The notes: generated by a model not told the origin, from the letters alone. Counted from the first letter of the stretch, positions 10,500 to 23,937 are shown. The stretch: 64,000 nt of DNA from Limimaricola hongkongensis DSM 17492 (GCF_000600975.2 NZ_KK088653.1:868501-932500); one strand, 5' to 3'. Program-made: numbers and translations.

Positions 10500-10537
10500 C
10501 CCATTCACCATTCCCCAAATACGCGAAAAGCCGACGC
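10500..10537 (-). repeat. Right copy of a 37-bp inverted repeat
   Basis: Read on the minus strand this has the core GCGTATTTGGGGAATGGTGA, matching the left copy at 10358-10394. The arms are about 105 bp apart, so a transcript through the region could fold into a long stem. Confidence 0.6.
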
Positions 10538-10638
10538 TTCGGCCCCGGCCGCATCGCATGGTCATAGGCGCCGCCCCGTGGTCATTCCCCGCCCGCGCGC
10601 CTATCATGCGGCGTGACTGATCTCACGGACGGACCCCC

Positions 10639-11301
10639 ATGCACAGCACTGACATCGCGCAGGTCGATCCCGGCGAGCTCATCGCCTGTCCGCAATGCGA
10701 CGCGCTGTACCGCGCGCGGATGCCGGGGCATGGCGAACGCGCGACCTGCGCGCGTTGTCACACGGTGCTGATCGCCCCGCGAAAGCGCGCGGGCATGATC
10801 ATCATCGCGCTGGCGGCGGCGCAGCTGATCCTCGTGCTCGGCGCGGTCTGGTTTCCGTTCCTGAAGATCAGCCGGCAGGGCTTCGTCAACAATGCGACGC
10901 TGCTCGACGCGGCGCTGAGCTTTACAGGCGGGCCACTGCTGGTGCTGTCGCTCGCGGTGACGGCGTTGATCGTGCTGGTGCCGCTGGCGCGGGCGATCCT
11001 CACCATCTACGTGCTCGGCCCCTTGGTGTTCGACCGGCCCGCGCCGCCCGGCGCGCTGCGGCTCTTTGCCATGTCCGAAGAGATGCGCCCATGGTCGATG
11101 GCCGAGATCTTCGCGCTGGGCTGCGCGGTGGCGCTGGTCAAGGTCGCCGATCTCGCGCATCTGAGCTTCGGCCCGGCCTTCTGGATGTTCGCGGGGCTGG
11201 TGTTTCTCACGGTGATCCATGACCGCTGGATGTGCCGCTGGTCGGTGTGGCAGGCGCTCGAACACGGCTACGGCGCGCGCCGTGACAAGGCCACGGCATG
11301 A
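10639..11301 (+). CDS. Paraquat-inducible protein A (PqiA family), first copy
   Basis: This inner-membrane protein of 220 residues opens with a rubredoxin-like zinc ribbon (Cys17, Cys20, Cys37, Cys40) and then has four hydrophobic helices. PqiA proteins work with PqiB (an MCE protein) and PqiC (a lipoprotein) in lipid movement between the inner and outer membranes. In Escherichia coli one PqiA chain holds two such units; here two half-length proteins are encoded in tandem. Its stop overlaps the next start by ATGA, so the whole pqi set is one operon. Confidence 0.88.
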   Translation: MHSTDIAQVDPGELIACPQCDALYRARMPGHGERATCARCHTVLIAPRKRAGMIIIALAAAQLILVLGAVWFPFLKISRQGFVNNATLLDAALSFTGGPLLVLSLAVTALIVLVPLARAILTIYVLGPLVFDRPAPPGALRLFAMSEEMRPWSMAEIFALGCAVALVKVADLAHLSFGPAFWMFAGLVFLTVIHDRWMCRWSVWQALEHGYGARRDKATA

Positions 11302-11930
11302 GCGGGCCGGTCACCGCGCGCGCGGCGGGGTTCGTCGCCTGCACCCGCTGCACCCGCGTCTGGCCCGGCGGCACCGCGCAATGCGGCCGCTGCGGCAAGC
11401 CGCTCGTGTCGCGCGACACCCATAGCCTGAGCCGGGTCTGGGCGTGGTGGGTGGCGGGGCTGTTGTGCTACATCCCGGCCAATCTCTACCCGATGCTGCG
11501 CACGCGGGTGCTGTTCACCACCTCCGAGGACACCATCGTCGGCGGCGCGGTGGAACTGGCGCTGCATGGCGCGCCTTTCGTGGCGCTGATCATCCTGGTT
11601 GCCTCCGTGGCGATCCCGATCGGCAAGTTCGTGGCCATTGCGTGGCTGGCCGTCTCGGTGCGGCGCGGCAGCCGCACGACACCGCATTCGCGCCACAGAA
11701 TGTATGAAATCGTCGAGTATATCGGCCGCTGGTCGATGATCGACGTCTTCGTGGTTGCGATCCTGACGGCGCTGGTGCAGTTGAATCTGGCCGCCTCGAT
11801 CAAGCCGGGCCCGGCGGCGCTCGCCTTCGCACTCTCGGTGATCTTCACGATGCTCTCCGCCCAAGCCTTCGACCCGCGCCTGATCTGGGATCGCGCGGAA
11901 GACGACACCGACGCCGGGCCCCGCGCGTGA
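11298..11930 (+). CDS. Paraquat-inducible protein A (PqiA family), second copy
   Basis: This is the second half-size PqiA with 210 residues. It repeats the layout of the first: a four-cysteine zinc ribbon (15, 18, 29, 32) and four membrane helices. It overlaps its neighbours on both sides (ATGA at the start, GTGA at the end). The two copies are diverged in sequence, so they probably form a heterodimer equal to one full-length E. coli PqiA. Confidence 0.88.
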   Translation: MSGPVTARAAGFVACTRCTRVWPGGTAQCGRCGKPLVSRDTHSLSRVWAWWVAGLLCYIPANLYPMLRTRVLFTTSEDTIVGGAVELALHGAPFVALIILVASVAIPIGKFVAIAWLAVSVRRGSRTTPHSRHRMYEIVEYIGRWSMIDVFVVAILTALVQLNLAASIKPGPAALAFALSVIFTMLSAQAFDPRLIWDRAEDDTDAGPRA

Positions 11931-14632
11931 GCGCAGAGCTGCCCGAGGTCCCGGTGTCCGGCCCGAAACGTTCGCTGCGCAGCCGTGTCTCCGTGGTCTG
12001 GCTGGTGCCGGTGGGGGCGCTTGCCGTGGCGCTGGGCATCGGCTGGCAAAGCTGGAACGACCAGGGCCCGCTGATCGAGGTGACCTTCGAGGATGCGGGC
12101 GGCGTGCTGGCGGGCGAGACCGAGCTGCGCTTTCGCGACGTGGCCGTGGGCGTGGTCGAGGAGGTGGGCTTTACCGACGGGCTCGACCGGGTCCGCATCG
12201 CGATCCGCCTCGACAAGGACGTGGCGCGCTATGTCGATGCCGGCTCCGATTTCTGGATCGTCCGGCCCGAGGTCACGACCGAAGGCGTCTCGGGGCTCGA
12301 TACGGTGCTGTCGGGCGTCTATATCCGCGGCCAGTGGGATGGCCGGGCCGGATCGGAGGAGACCAGCTTCGAGGGGCTGGAGCGCCCGCCGCTGCTCGGC
12401 CCCGACCAGCAGGGCATCGAGATCACGTTGCGCGCCACCGAAGGCGTGCTCTCCGGCAACAGCCCGATCCTCTACAAGGGGGTCGAGGCGGGCCGGATCG
12501 GCGAGGCGGGGGTCTCGACCGACGGGTTCTACGTCGAGGCGCCGGGGGTGATCTACGCCCCCTATGACAACCTCGTCACCGAAACCACGCGGTTCTGGGA
12601 CACCTCCGGCTTTTCGGTCAAGATCGGCACCGGCGGCGCCGAGATCGATTTCGACAGCGTCGCGGCGCTGCTCGCGGGCGGGCTGGCTTTCGACACCTTC
12701 GTGTCCGGCGCGACACTGGCCGAGGACGGCCAGACCTTCGAGGTCTACGACGCCGAGGAAACGGCGCGCAATTCGGTGTTCAACACCCCCGACGGGCCGT
12801 CGCTCAACCTCGTGGCGGTGTTCGACGGCAATGTCTCGGGGCTCGCCGTCGGCGCGCCGGTCGAGCTTGACGGGGTGCGCATCGGCTCGGTTTCGGGGCT
12901 CAACGGGCTGGTCGACGAGGAGCGGTTCGGTGATCGCGGCGTGCGGTTGCAGACCGTGCTCAACATCCTGCCCTCGCGGCTTGGCATGGCCACCGATGGC
13001 GGCGTCGAGCAGGCGCTCGAATATTTCGTGGACGAGGTGGCAGAAGGACTGCGCGCGCGGCTCGTCACCGGCTCGATCCTGACCGGCGGGCTCAAGGTGC
13101 AGCTGATCGACGTGCCCGGCGCGCGGGCCGCAACGCTCGATGTCAATGCGCTGCCCTATCCCTCCGTCCCGGTCACCCAAAGCGAGATCTCGGACGTGCA
13201 GGCGACGGCGCAGGGCACGCTCGACCGGATCAACAACCTGCCGATCGAGGAGCTGCTCGCCTCCGCCACCAGCTTTCTCGAAAACTCGGCCCGGCTGATC
13301 GGCTCCGAAGACCTGCAACAGACGCCGGGCGACGTGCGCGCGCTTCTGGGCGACATCCGCGGTCTCGTCGGCTCCGAGGAGGTGCAGGCGGTGCCCGGCC
13401 AGATCGGTGGCGTCATGGAGGAGATCGAACTGGTCGTCTCGGATGTCCGGCTGATCCTCGACGAGGTGCGCGCCGCCGAAGCCGTGCGCCGCGTGCTCGA
13501 GGCGGTCGACAGCGCCGCCGCCGTGACCGCCGATCTCGACACCGCGCTCGACGGGGTGCCGGAGCTGGTCGGGAACCTCAACCGTGTGGCGGAGAACGCC
13601 GCCGACCTGCCGCTCGACCGGCTTCTGGCCGAGGTGTCGGGGCTGGCCGAGGAGGCGCGCGCGCTGGTCGGCGCCGAAGAGACGCAGGCCATGCCGGGAC
13701 GCATCAACGCGCTTCTGGCCGAGCTCGAAGCCGGCACCGCCGAGGCGCGCGGCCTAGTCGCCACCCTCGACGAGGAGCAGGGCATCGCCCGGCTGCTCGA
13801 CACGGTGGACGCGGCGGGCGCGGCGGCGGCATCGCTCGATGCCTCGCTCGCGGGGGTGCCGCAGCTGGTGGAGCGGATCGACGCGGTGGCGGCGACGGCG
13901 CAGGATCTGCCCGTCGAGGCGCTGCTCGATCAGGTGTCGGGATTGGCGCGCGATGCCCGGGCATTGATCGGTACCGATGCGGCGCGCGCGCTGCCGGGAC
14001 AGATCGGCACGCTGGCGGGCGAGCTGGAACTCGGCGTGACCGAGGCCCGCGCGCTGCTGGCCGAGGTCAATGCAGGGGGCGGCGGCGAAAGCCTCGTCGC
14101 CGCGATCGACAGCGCCGCCCGCGCCGCCGACAGCCTCGACCGGTCGCTTGCCGGTGCGCCGCAGCTGATCGACAGCCTCAACGCCGTGGCGGGCAAGGCC
14201 GCCGACCTGCCGCTCGAGGTGCTCGTCGCCGAAGCGAACAGCCTGATCAACTCCGCCGACCGCATCCTGTCGCAGGACACGGCGCGAGCGTTGCCGGGCG
14301 AGCTGAACGGCGCGCTCGACGAGCTGCGGCAGATCCTGGGCCAGGTGCGCGAGGGCGGGGTGGTCGAGAACGCCAACGCCACCTTCGCCTCCGCCGCCAA
14401 TGCCGCCGACCGGCTGGCCGAGGCGGCGCAGACGCTGCCCTCGCTGGTCAGCCGCGCCGAGGCGTTGCTGGTCACCTCGAACGGCACGGTGGGGGTGATC
14501 GGCGATGCGACGGAACCGGCGCTGCGCGACCTGCGCTCGGCGCTGCGCGACGTCTCCAAGGCCGCCGAGGCGGTGGGATCGCTCGCCCGTGCCATCGAAC
14601 GCCGCCCCAATTCGCTTCTGACAGGACGCTAG
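11927..14632 (+). CDS. pqiB: MCE-family lipid transport protein PqiB-like with C-terminal tandem repeats
   Basis: This 901-residue protein is anchored by one N-terminal helix (about 23-40) and extends into the periplasm. Three MCE domains start near residues 49, 164 and 291; in the family they stack as hexameric rings that form a lipid tunnel. From about residue 438 to 860 follow four repeats. The second and third are each exactly 100 residues (561-660 and 661-760), start with LPxxxLL and contain ALPGQI-like and AGxPQL segments. The first is longer (123), with an internal duplication. E. coli PqiB is about 546 residues, so the repeat region is an extra helical needle of some 350 residues. The GTG start overlaps the pqiA stop. 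Confidence 0.88.
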   Translation: MSAELPEVPVSGPKRSLRSRVSVVWLVPVGALAVALGIGWQSWNDQGPLIEVTFEDAGGVLAGETELRFRDVAVGVVEEVGFTDGLDRVRIAIRLDKDVARYVDAGSDFWIVRPEVTTEGVSGLDTVLSGVYIRGQWDGRAGSEETSFEGLERPPLLGPDQQGIEITLRATEGVLSGNSPILYKGVEAGRIGEAGVSTDGFYVEAPGVIYAPYDNLVTETTRFWDTSGFSVKIGTGGAEIDFDSVAALLAGGLAFDTFVSGATLAEDGQTFEVYDAEETARNSVFNTPDGPSLNLVAVFDGNVSGLAVGAPVELDGVRIGSVSGLNGLVDEERFGDRGVRLQTVLNILPSRLGMATDGGVEQALEYFVDEVAEGLRARLVTGSILTGGLKVQLIDVPGARAATLDVNALPYPSVPVTQSEISDVQATAQGTLDRINNLPIEELLASATSFLENSARLIGSEDLQQTPGDVRALLGDIRGLVGSEEVQAVPGQIGGVMEEIELVVSDVRLILDEVRAAEAVRRVLEAVDSAAAVTADLDTALDGVPELVGNLNRVAENAADLPLDRLLAEVSGLAEEARALVGAEETQAMPGRINALLAELEAGTAEARGLVATLDEEQGIARLLDTVDAAGAAAASLDASLAGVPQLVERIDAVAATAQDLPVEALLDQVSGLARDARALIGTDAARALPGQIGTLAGELELGVTEARALLAEVNAGGGGESLVAAIDSAARAADSLDRSLAGAPQLIDSLNAVAGKAADLPLEVLVAEANSLINSADRILSQDTARALPGELNGALDELRQILGQVREGGVVENANATFASAANAADRLAEAAQTLPSLVSRAEALLVTSNGTVGVIGDATEPALRDLRSALRDVSKAAEAVGSLARAIERRPNSLLTGR

Positions 14633-14635
14633 GCC

Positions 14636-15202
14636 ATGATGAACCGTACTCTCACCGCCATGGCGCTCGTCGCGGGTCTCGCGGCCTGCGGCGGCCCGGA
14701 ACTGCGCTACGCGGTGCCGCAGGTCGCGCCCGCCGAGAAGATGGCGATCGCCTTTCGCTCGGTCGAGCTGCGAGAGATCACCCTGCCGACCTATGCCGCG
14801 CTCGAAGACATCTATGTCGAAACGCCCGAAGGGGTGATCACACCGGCCAAGGATCTGCTCTGGGCCGACGACCCGGTGCGCGCGGCGACGCTGGAGCTGT
14901 CGCGGGCGCTGCGCCTGTCGACCGGCGCGCGCGTCGCCTCCGAGCCGTGGCCGTTCGACGATTTCGCCGAGGCGCGGGTCGAGGTCCGGCTGGAGGAATT
15001 CCTCGCCGATGCGCAGGGGCGGTTCCGGGTGGCGGGGCAGTATTTCGTGGCGACGCGCGACGCGCTGGGCCGCGACCGCGCCGAAACCTTCGAGATCGCC
15101 GTGCCGATCCCGCAGGCCGAGGGCGCCACGGGGCTGGCCGCGGCGCGGGCCGCGGCGATGACGCGTCTGGCCGAAATCATTGCAAGGGACGGGTTGCGCT
15201 GA
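14636..15202 (+). CDS. PqiC/YmbA-type outer membrane lipoprotein
   Basis: This 188-residue protein has a lipoprotein signal with lipobox LAAC (Cys18), so it should be anchored in the outer membrane. The rest matches the ABC-transport auxiliary/PqiC family, with RYAVPQVAPAEKMAIAF near the start and alternating strands. PqiC partners the tip of PqiB. The ATG at 14636 lies 3 bp after the pqiB stop; ATG 14639 is an equal alternative. It is the last gene of the pqi operon. Confidence 0.8.
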   Translation: MMNRTLTAMALVAGLAACGGPELRYAVPQVAPAEKMAIAFRSVELREITLPTYAALEDIYVETPEGVITPAKDLLWADDPVRAATLELSRALRLSTGARVASEPWPFDDFAEARVEVRLEEFLADAQGRFRVAGQYFVATRDALGRDRAETFEIAVPIPQAEGATGLAAARAAAMTRLAEIIARDGLR

Positions 15203-15259
15203 GCAAAACCGGGCCGTGCGAAGGAAACCGGCCTGTTCTTTCGGTGTGGGGGCGGCGCG

Positions 15260-15275
15260 GTCCTCTTGCGAGGAC
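15260..15275 (+). terminator. Hairpin downstream of the pqi operon
   Basis: A 6-bp stem (GTCCTC/GAGGAC, loop TTGC) lies in the 119-bp gap after pqiC, within flanking GC-rich complementary bases. It is a plausible weak terminator. Confidence 0.35.
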
Positions 15276-15321
15276 AGGCGCCTGCGCGCCATGATGATGG
15301 CATGACACCGCGAGGAGACCC

Positions 15322-15531
15322 ATGGGCAAGCTGTTCGACATCCAGAGCCCGTTTTTCATTCCGCCATGGCGGCGGGTGCTGGTGGTGGTCCTGACGCTGG
15401 GCTGGGCCGGGGTCGAGCTTTGGCGTGGCGCGCCCGGCTGGGCGGCCCTGTTCGGCGCGGCGGGGCTCTGGTGCGCCTACCAGTTCTTCGTGGTCTTCGA
15501 TCCGCCGCGCGAGGACGCCGGAGAAGACTGA
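15322..15531 (+). CDS. Small hypothetical membrane protein (69 aa)
   Basis: The product is a 69-residue protein with two predicted membrane helices (about 18-34 and 40-58) and an acidic tail (DPPREDAGED). GAGGAGA lies just before the ATG. I do not recognise a named family. It sits between the pqi operon and the metal channel gene, 122 bp before the latter, and could share its transcript. Confidence 0.7.
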   Translation: MGKLFDIQSPFFIPPWRRVLVVVLTLGWAGVELWRGAPGWAALFGAAGLWCAYQFFVVFDPPREDAGED

Positions 15532-15653
15532 GCGCTGACCGGTCTGCCGCATCGGAAAGGCCGCGGTTTTCATCGCAACCGACCAAGGCAGGTCTGGACG
15601 GCGGCCATGGCGCGCTAGCTCCTTGTTTCGACACATGGAACGAGGAGACGCCG

Positions 15654-16613
15654 ATGCTGTCCGCCTATCTTCCCGCCGAAAACGGCCTTGCGCCGCTCGG
15701 GGCAGAGCGCGATCTCGGGGAGGCGCTCTGGATCGATCTGTGCGGCCCGGACGCGGAAGAGACGGCGCGAGTCGAATCCTTCGGGATCGGGGTGCCGACG
15801 CTCGAGGACATGGAGGAGATCGAAATCTCCAACCGGCTGCACCGCGAGGGCGATTGCCAAGTGATGACGGTGATGCTGCCGGGGCGCGACGCCGAGGACC
15901 GGCAGTTCTCGGCTCCCGTGACCTTCCTGTTGACGCCCGACCGGCTGGTGACGGTACGCCATCACACGCCGCGCCCCTTCGCGACCTTTGCCACGCGGGC
16001 CGAGCGGTCGAGTGCCGGCTCGGGCACGCCGGTGCGGATCTTTCTGGGGCTGGTCGAGGAGATCATCGCGCGGCAGGCGGATCTGCTGGAGGCCGCGGGC
16101 CGCGTGCTCGACCGGGTGGCCAGCGATGTCTATGGCGAGGAAATGAACGACGTCGAGGGGTTGCGTCTGGCGCTGCGCGACATCGGCCAGCAGGGCGAAT
16201 TGACCGCCAAGGTGCGGCTGGCGCTGTTCACCATGGAGCGGATGTTGTCGACCTTCATGGTCTGGAACGGCACCATGAAGCACCGCGATCCGCAGATCGC
16301 GACGCTGGCCAAGGCACAGATGCGCGACATCAACGCGCTCGAGGTGCATCTCGATTTTCTCAACAGCCGCGTGGCGCTGGCGACCGACGCGACGCTGGGC
16401 ATGATCAATCTCGACGAGAACGCGGTGGTGCGTACGCTGTCGGTGGTGGCGGCGCTGTTCCTGCCGCCGACGTTGATCGCGTCCATCTACGGGATGAACT
16501 TTGCCAACATGCCCGAACTCGACGAACCCTTTGCCTATTACATCGCGCTCGGCGCGATGGTGGCGTCGGCGGCGGGCACGTGGATCTGGTTCAAGGCCAA
16601 GGGCTGGCTGTAA
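15654..16613 (+). CDS. CorA/ZntB family divalent metal transporter
   Basis: This 319-residue protein has a large cytoplasmic N-terminal domain, a long helix and two C-terminal membrane helices. The first membrane helix ends in the family signature YGMNFANMPE, which forms the mouth of the pore. CorA-type channels carry Mg2+, while the ZntB branch moves Zn2+ with protons; the sequence alone does not decide. I chose the ATG at 15654, preceded by GAGGAG about 9 nt upstream. Confidence 0.87.
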   Translation: MLSAYLPAENGLAPLGAERDLGEALWIDLCGPDAEETARVESFGIGVPTLEDMEEIEISNRLHREGDCQVMTVMLPGRDAEDRQFSAPVTFLLTPDRLVTVRHHTPRPFATFATRAERSSAGSGTPVRIFLGLVEEIIARQADLLEAAGRVLDRVASDVYGEEMNDVEGLRLALRDIGQQGELTAKVRLALFTMERMLSTFMVWNGTMKHRDPQIATLAKAQMRDINALEVHLDFLNSRVALATDATLGMINLDENAVVRTLSVVAALFLPPTLIASIYGMNFANMPELDEPFAYYIALGAMVASAAGTWIWFKAKGWL

Positions 16614-16639
16614 GGCCCCGCCGCGCGGGCGGCGGGGCC
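16614..16639. terminator. Bidirectional terminator between metal channel gene and pgm
   Basis: A perfect 10-bp stem (GGCCCCGCCG with CGGCGGGGCC, loop CGCGGG) starts right after the stop codon of the metal transporter and lies 9 bp before the convergent pgm stop. Confidence 0.65.
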
Positions 16640-16647
16640 GGGGCGTG

Positions 16648-20391
<3,744 letters not shown>

Positions 20392-20395
<4 letters not shown>

Positions 20396-21831
20396 GCGGT
20401 GGCGATAGCATCCCGGTACAGCGCCGCATAGGCCCGTGCCGAGCTGGCCCAGCCGACAGGCTGACGCATCGCGTTGGCCTGCATCTGCGCCCAGATCTCG
20501 GGCTGGGCGTGCAGATCGCACAGCCGGTCGATCGCGACGGCCAGCGGATCGGCGCTGACGGGATGAAACTGCAGCCCCGTGGCGACACCGCGGTCGATGG
20601 CGGCCGGCGAGGCATTGATGACGGTGTCGGCGAGACCACCGGTGAGCGCCACGAGCGGAATGGTGCCATAGCGCAGCCCGTAAAGCTGCGTCAGCCCGCA
20701 GGGCTCGAACCGCGACGGCACGAGGATCGCGTCGGCCCCGGCGATGAGCCGGTGCGACAGCGCCTCGTCATAGCCGATGCGCACCGCGACCCCATCCTCG
20801 CGCGCGGCCTCGCGGAAGGCCGCCTCGAGGCCCGGGTCGCCCGACCCCAGAAGCGCGAGCTGGCCGCCGCGCTCCAGAAGCGCGGGCAGCGCCGCGAGCA
20901 GCAGGTCGAGCCCCTTCTGTTCGGTCAGCCGCGAGACGACGCAGCAAAGCGGTCCCGTGGTTTCGGGCAGGCCCATCTCGGCGCGCAGCGCCTCGCGGTT
21001 CGCGGCCTTGCCCGCCGGGTGGCGGTAGGTCTCGGCGATCGCCGGGTCGGTCGCGGGGTTCCAGACGCTTTCGTCGATACCGTTGAGAATGCCCGACAGG
21101 TCGCGCCGGCGCGCCCGCATCACCCCGTCGAGCCCCATGCCGAAGTCCGGCTGCATCAGTTCGGCGGCATAGGTCGGCGAAACGGTGGTGAGCCGGTCGG
21201 CGCGCATCAGCCCGGCCTTGAGCGCCGAGAGCTTGCCGTAATATTCGAAGCCGTCGGGGTGAAAGCGCGATCGGGGCAGGCGCAGCCTTTCGATCATGTG
21301 GTGGCCGGTCAGCCCCTGGAAGGCGATGTTGTGGATCGTCAGCACCGTCGCGCATTGGCCGCCGAACTGGTCGAGGTAATCGGGCACCAACCCTGCCTGC
21401 CAGTCATGGCAATGCACCAGATCGGGGCGCCAATCCTGACCGTCGAGCGCCACGCCTTCGGCGCCGATCCGCGCGGCCATCAGGCTCAGCGCGGCAAAGC
21501 GTTCGGGGTTGTCGGGCCAGTCCTGCCCGTCGGGGCCGAGATAGATCGATCCCTCGCGCATGTAGAGGTGCGGCGCGTCGATCACGAACAGATCGAGCCC
21601 GCCCGCGCGCCCCGCGAGCAGCCGGGCCGAGCCGCCGAACAGGTCGGCCTCGGACATGACCTGTGCCGCACCCGGATCGAGCGCGGCCATCACCGCCGGG
21701 TAGCCCGGCAGGATGGTCCGCATCTCGATGTTCTCGGCCCTGAGCGCGCCGGGCAGGGCGCCCGCCACGTCGGCGAGACCGCCGGTCTTGACCAGCGGCA
21801 CGCATTCGGAGGCGACGGAGAGCGCCCGCAT
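20392..21831 (-). CDS. glgA: Glycogen synthase GlgA (ADP-glucose type)
   Basis: This GT5 glucosyltransferase of 479 residues extends alpha-1,4-glucan from ADP-glucose. It shows the N-terminal donor motif KTGGLADVAGALP (Lys15) and the C-terminal PSRFEPCGLTQLYGLRYG and LTGGLADTV segments. The GT-B fold length is typical. The ATG at 21831 shares one base with the glgC stop (TGATG), which indicates coupling. Confidence 0.94.
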
Positions 21832-23093
21832 CAGAGCGCCGCGGCCCGTTTGTCGAGCATGGCCTGCGTGATCAGCGTCACGCCGCCATCGGAGACGCGG
21901 AAATGCTTGGCGTCCTCTTCGGGATCCTCGCCCACGACGAGCCCTTCGGGAATGTGCACGCCCGCATCGATCACCGCGTTCTTGAGCCGCGCATGACGCG
22001 CGACGGTGGCGTAGGGCAACACCACGGTATGATCGAGCACCGAGTAGGAATTGGTGTGGACCTGCGTGAACAGCAGCGAATTGCGCACCTCGGTACCAGA
22101 GATGATGCATCCGCCCGAGACCATGGAGGACACCGCCGAGCCGCGCCGGTCCTTTTCGTCATGGATGAACTTGGCCGGCGGCACGCTTTCGGAATAGGTC
22201 CAGATCGGCCAGTCTCGGTCCCACAGGTTCAGCTCGGGGTCGAAATTGGTCATGTCGATATTGGCCTGCCAGAAGGCATCGACCGTGCCGACGTCGCGCC
22301 AATAGGCCTCGCGCCCCTCGTCGCGGACGCAGCTGTCGTCGAAGCGATGCGCGACCGCCTTGCCGTTCTTGACGATGTCGGGGATCAGGTCGGTGCCGAA
22401 ATCATGGCTGGAATTTTCGTCCTCGGCGTCGCGCATCAGCAGATCGCGCAGAAAGGGCCACGAAAAGACATAGATGCCCATCGAGGCCAGCGCCTTGTCG
22501 GGCTGGCCGGGAATCGAAGGCGGATCCTTCGGCTTTTCGAGAAACGAGGTGATGCGGCTGTTCTCGTCGACATGCATCACGCCGAAGGCGGTGGCCTCCA
22601 TGCGGGGCACGGTCAGGCAGCCGACGGTGACATCGGCGCCGGAGGACACATGCTGTTCCAGCATCGCCTCGTAATCCATCTTGTAGATGTGGTCGCCCGC
22701 GAGGACGACGATGTAGTCGACGTCATAGCCGTCGACGATGTCGACGTTCTGGGTGACGGCATCGGCGGTGCCGCGGTACCACCAGCTTTCGCTCATCCGC
22801 TGAGAGGCGGGCAGGATGTCGAGAAACTCGTTGCGCTCGGCGCGAAAGAAATTCCAGCCGCGCTGGCAATGGCGGATCAGGCTGTGCGCCTTGTACTGCG
22901 TCGCCACCGCGATCTTGCGAATGCCGGAGTTCATGGCGTTGGAGAGGGCGAAATCGATGATCCGCGCCTTGCCGCCGAAATAGACGGCCGGTTTCACGCG
23001 GCGATCGGTGAGTTCGCGCAATCGGGAGCCGCGCCCGCCCGCCAGCACGAAGGCCATGGAGCGTTGGGATAATCTGCGGTGGGTCTGTGTCAT
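21831..23093 (-). CDS. glgC: Glucose-1-phosphate adenylyltransferase GlgC
   Basis: This 420-residue enzyme makes ADP-glucose from ATP and glucose 1-phosphate, the committed and allosterically controlled step of glycogen synthesis. It has the nucleotide loop AGGRGSRL (18-25), the catalytic HIYKMDY motif and FLEKPKDPP, then a C-terminal left-handed beta helix. It is the first gene of the glg operon. Its upstream 170 bp contain an inverted repeat (23226-23245). No glgB or glgP is beside it, unlike many glg operons. Confidence 0.95.
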   Translation of the reverse strand: MTQTHRRLSQRSMAFVLAGGRGSRLRELTDRRVKPAVYFGGKARIIDFALSNAMNSGIRKIAVATQYKAHSLIRHCQRGWNFFRAERNEFLDILPASQRMSESWWYRGTADAVTQNVDIVDGYDVDYIVVLAGDHIYKMDYEAMLEQHVSSGADVTVGCLTVPRMEATAFGVMHVDENSRITSFLEKPKDPPSIPGQPDKALASMGIYVFSWPFLRDLLMRDAEDENSSHDFGTDLIPDIVKNGKAVAHRFDDSCVRDEGREAYWRDVGTVDAFWQANIDMTNFDPELNLWDRDWPIWTYSESVPPAKFIHDEKDRRGSAVSSMVSGGCIISGTEVRNSLLFTQVHTNSYSVLDHTVVLPYATVARHARLKNAVIDAGVHIPEGLVVGEDPEEDAKHFRVSDGGVTLITQAMLDKRAAAL

Positions 23094-23225
23094 GTCGACG
23101 GGCCTCCCTGTCCCTTGTCCTCATTGGGCGAAGCGCTGGCCATGTCGGCACGCTGCGCTTCACCTGGATGTGAGCATAGGGCGGAATCGGCATGCAGCAA
23201 CGCCCAAAATTCCGGCAGAAAATGC

Positions 23226-23245
23226 GGAAAACCCACATGTTTTCC
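23226..23245. promoter_or_regulatory. Inverted repeat upstream of glgC (candidate operator)
   Basis: GGAAAAC and GTTTTCC face each other across the 6-bp spacer CCACAT, in a locally AT-rich stretch between frcK and glgC. It lies about 130 bp upstream of glgC, a position compatible with regulation of the glg operon. Confidence 0.35.
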
Positions 23246-23265
23246 AAGAATTCAGTGGGCTCGCC

Positions 23266-23937
23266 TTATCCCGTGCCGGGATGGCGCAGCACCAGATCGG
23301 CGGGCAGCACGTGATCGATCACCCGCTGGGCGTTGGGCACGTCGTTGTGCATCGCGCGCTGCGTCGCGGCGGCGCGGCTCAGCCCGTGGCCGAGCCAGCG
23401 CGCGATCAGCCGCGCCCGCAGCTCGGGCAGCGGCACGTCGAGATAGGCGGAAATGTCCCAGAGCTTTGCCAGTTCGGACCAGGGCGCTTCGTCGAACAGC
23501 AGGTAATTGCCCTCGACGATCACCACCTGCGCGTCGGCCTCGACGAGCTGCGCGCCGGCGATGGCGATGTCGCGGGCGCGGTCGAACACCGGGGCGAACA
23601 CCTCCTCGCCCCGCGCCAGCCGCTTGACGAGCAAGAGGAAGCCGCGCGCATCGAAGGTCTCGGGCGCGCCTTTCCGGGTTCTGAGCCCCCACAGGTCGAG
23701 CACGGTGTTGTCAAGATGAAACCCGTCCATCGGCACGGTGCGCGAGACCAGCTTCTGGCGTTGCAGCCGCTTGGCCAGTTCCTCCGCAAGCGTCGACTTG
23801 CCGCTTCCGGGCGCGCCGGCCACGCCGACGATCACCCGGGATTTGCGGCTGGCCAGATCGTGCACCCGATCGGCCAGCGCGTTGATGTGCAGTGTCGTGT
23901 CGAGCAACCGCGCCTCTTGTTCCTTGGGGGCCGTCAC
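23266..23937 (-). CDS. frcK: FrcK-like P-loop kinase of the fructose uptake operon
   Basis: This 223-residue protein belongs to the uridine kinase/pantothenate kinase-like P-loop family. The Walker A motif is GAPGSGKST (about 35-43), followed by PMDGFHLDN and the Walker B-like VIVEGNYLL. It ends an frcBCAK operon as in Sinorhizobium meliloti, where frcK accompanies a fructose transporter; its exact substrate is not established to my knowledge. I chose the GTG at 23937, which overlaps the frcA stop (GTGA) and has GAGG upstream. Confidence 0.83.
   Translation of the reverse strand: MTAPKEQEARLLDTTLHINALADRVHDLASRKSRVIVGVAGAPGSGKSTLAEELAKRLQRQKLVSRTVPMDGFHLDNTVLDLWGLRTRKGAPETFDARGFLLLVKRLARGEEVFAPVFDRARDIAIAGAQLVEADAQVVIVEGNYLLFDEAPWSELAKLWDISAYLDVPLPELRARLIARWLGHGLSRAAATQRAMHNDVPNAQRVIDHVLPADLVLRHPGTG

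Noticed and set aside
11486-13318. A 610-codon minus-strand frame opposite pqiA2/pqiB
   Set aside because: The plus-strand genes have family motifs and coupled starts; the opposite frame has no domain or ribosome site.
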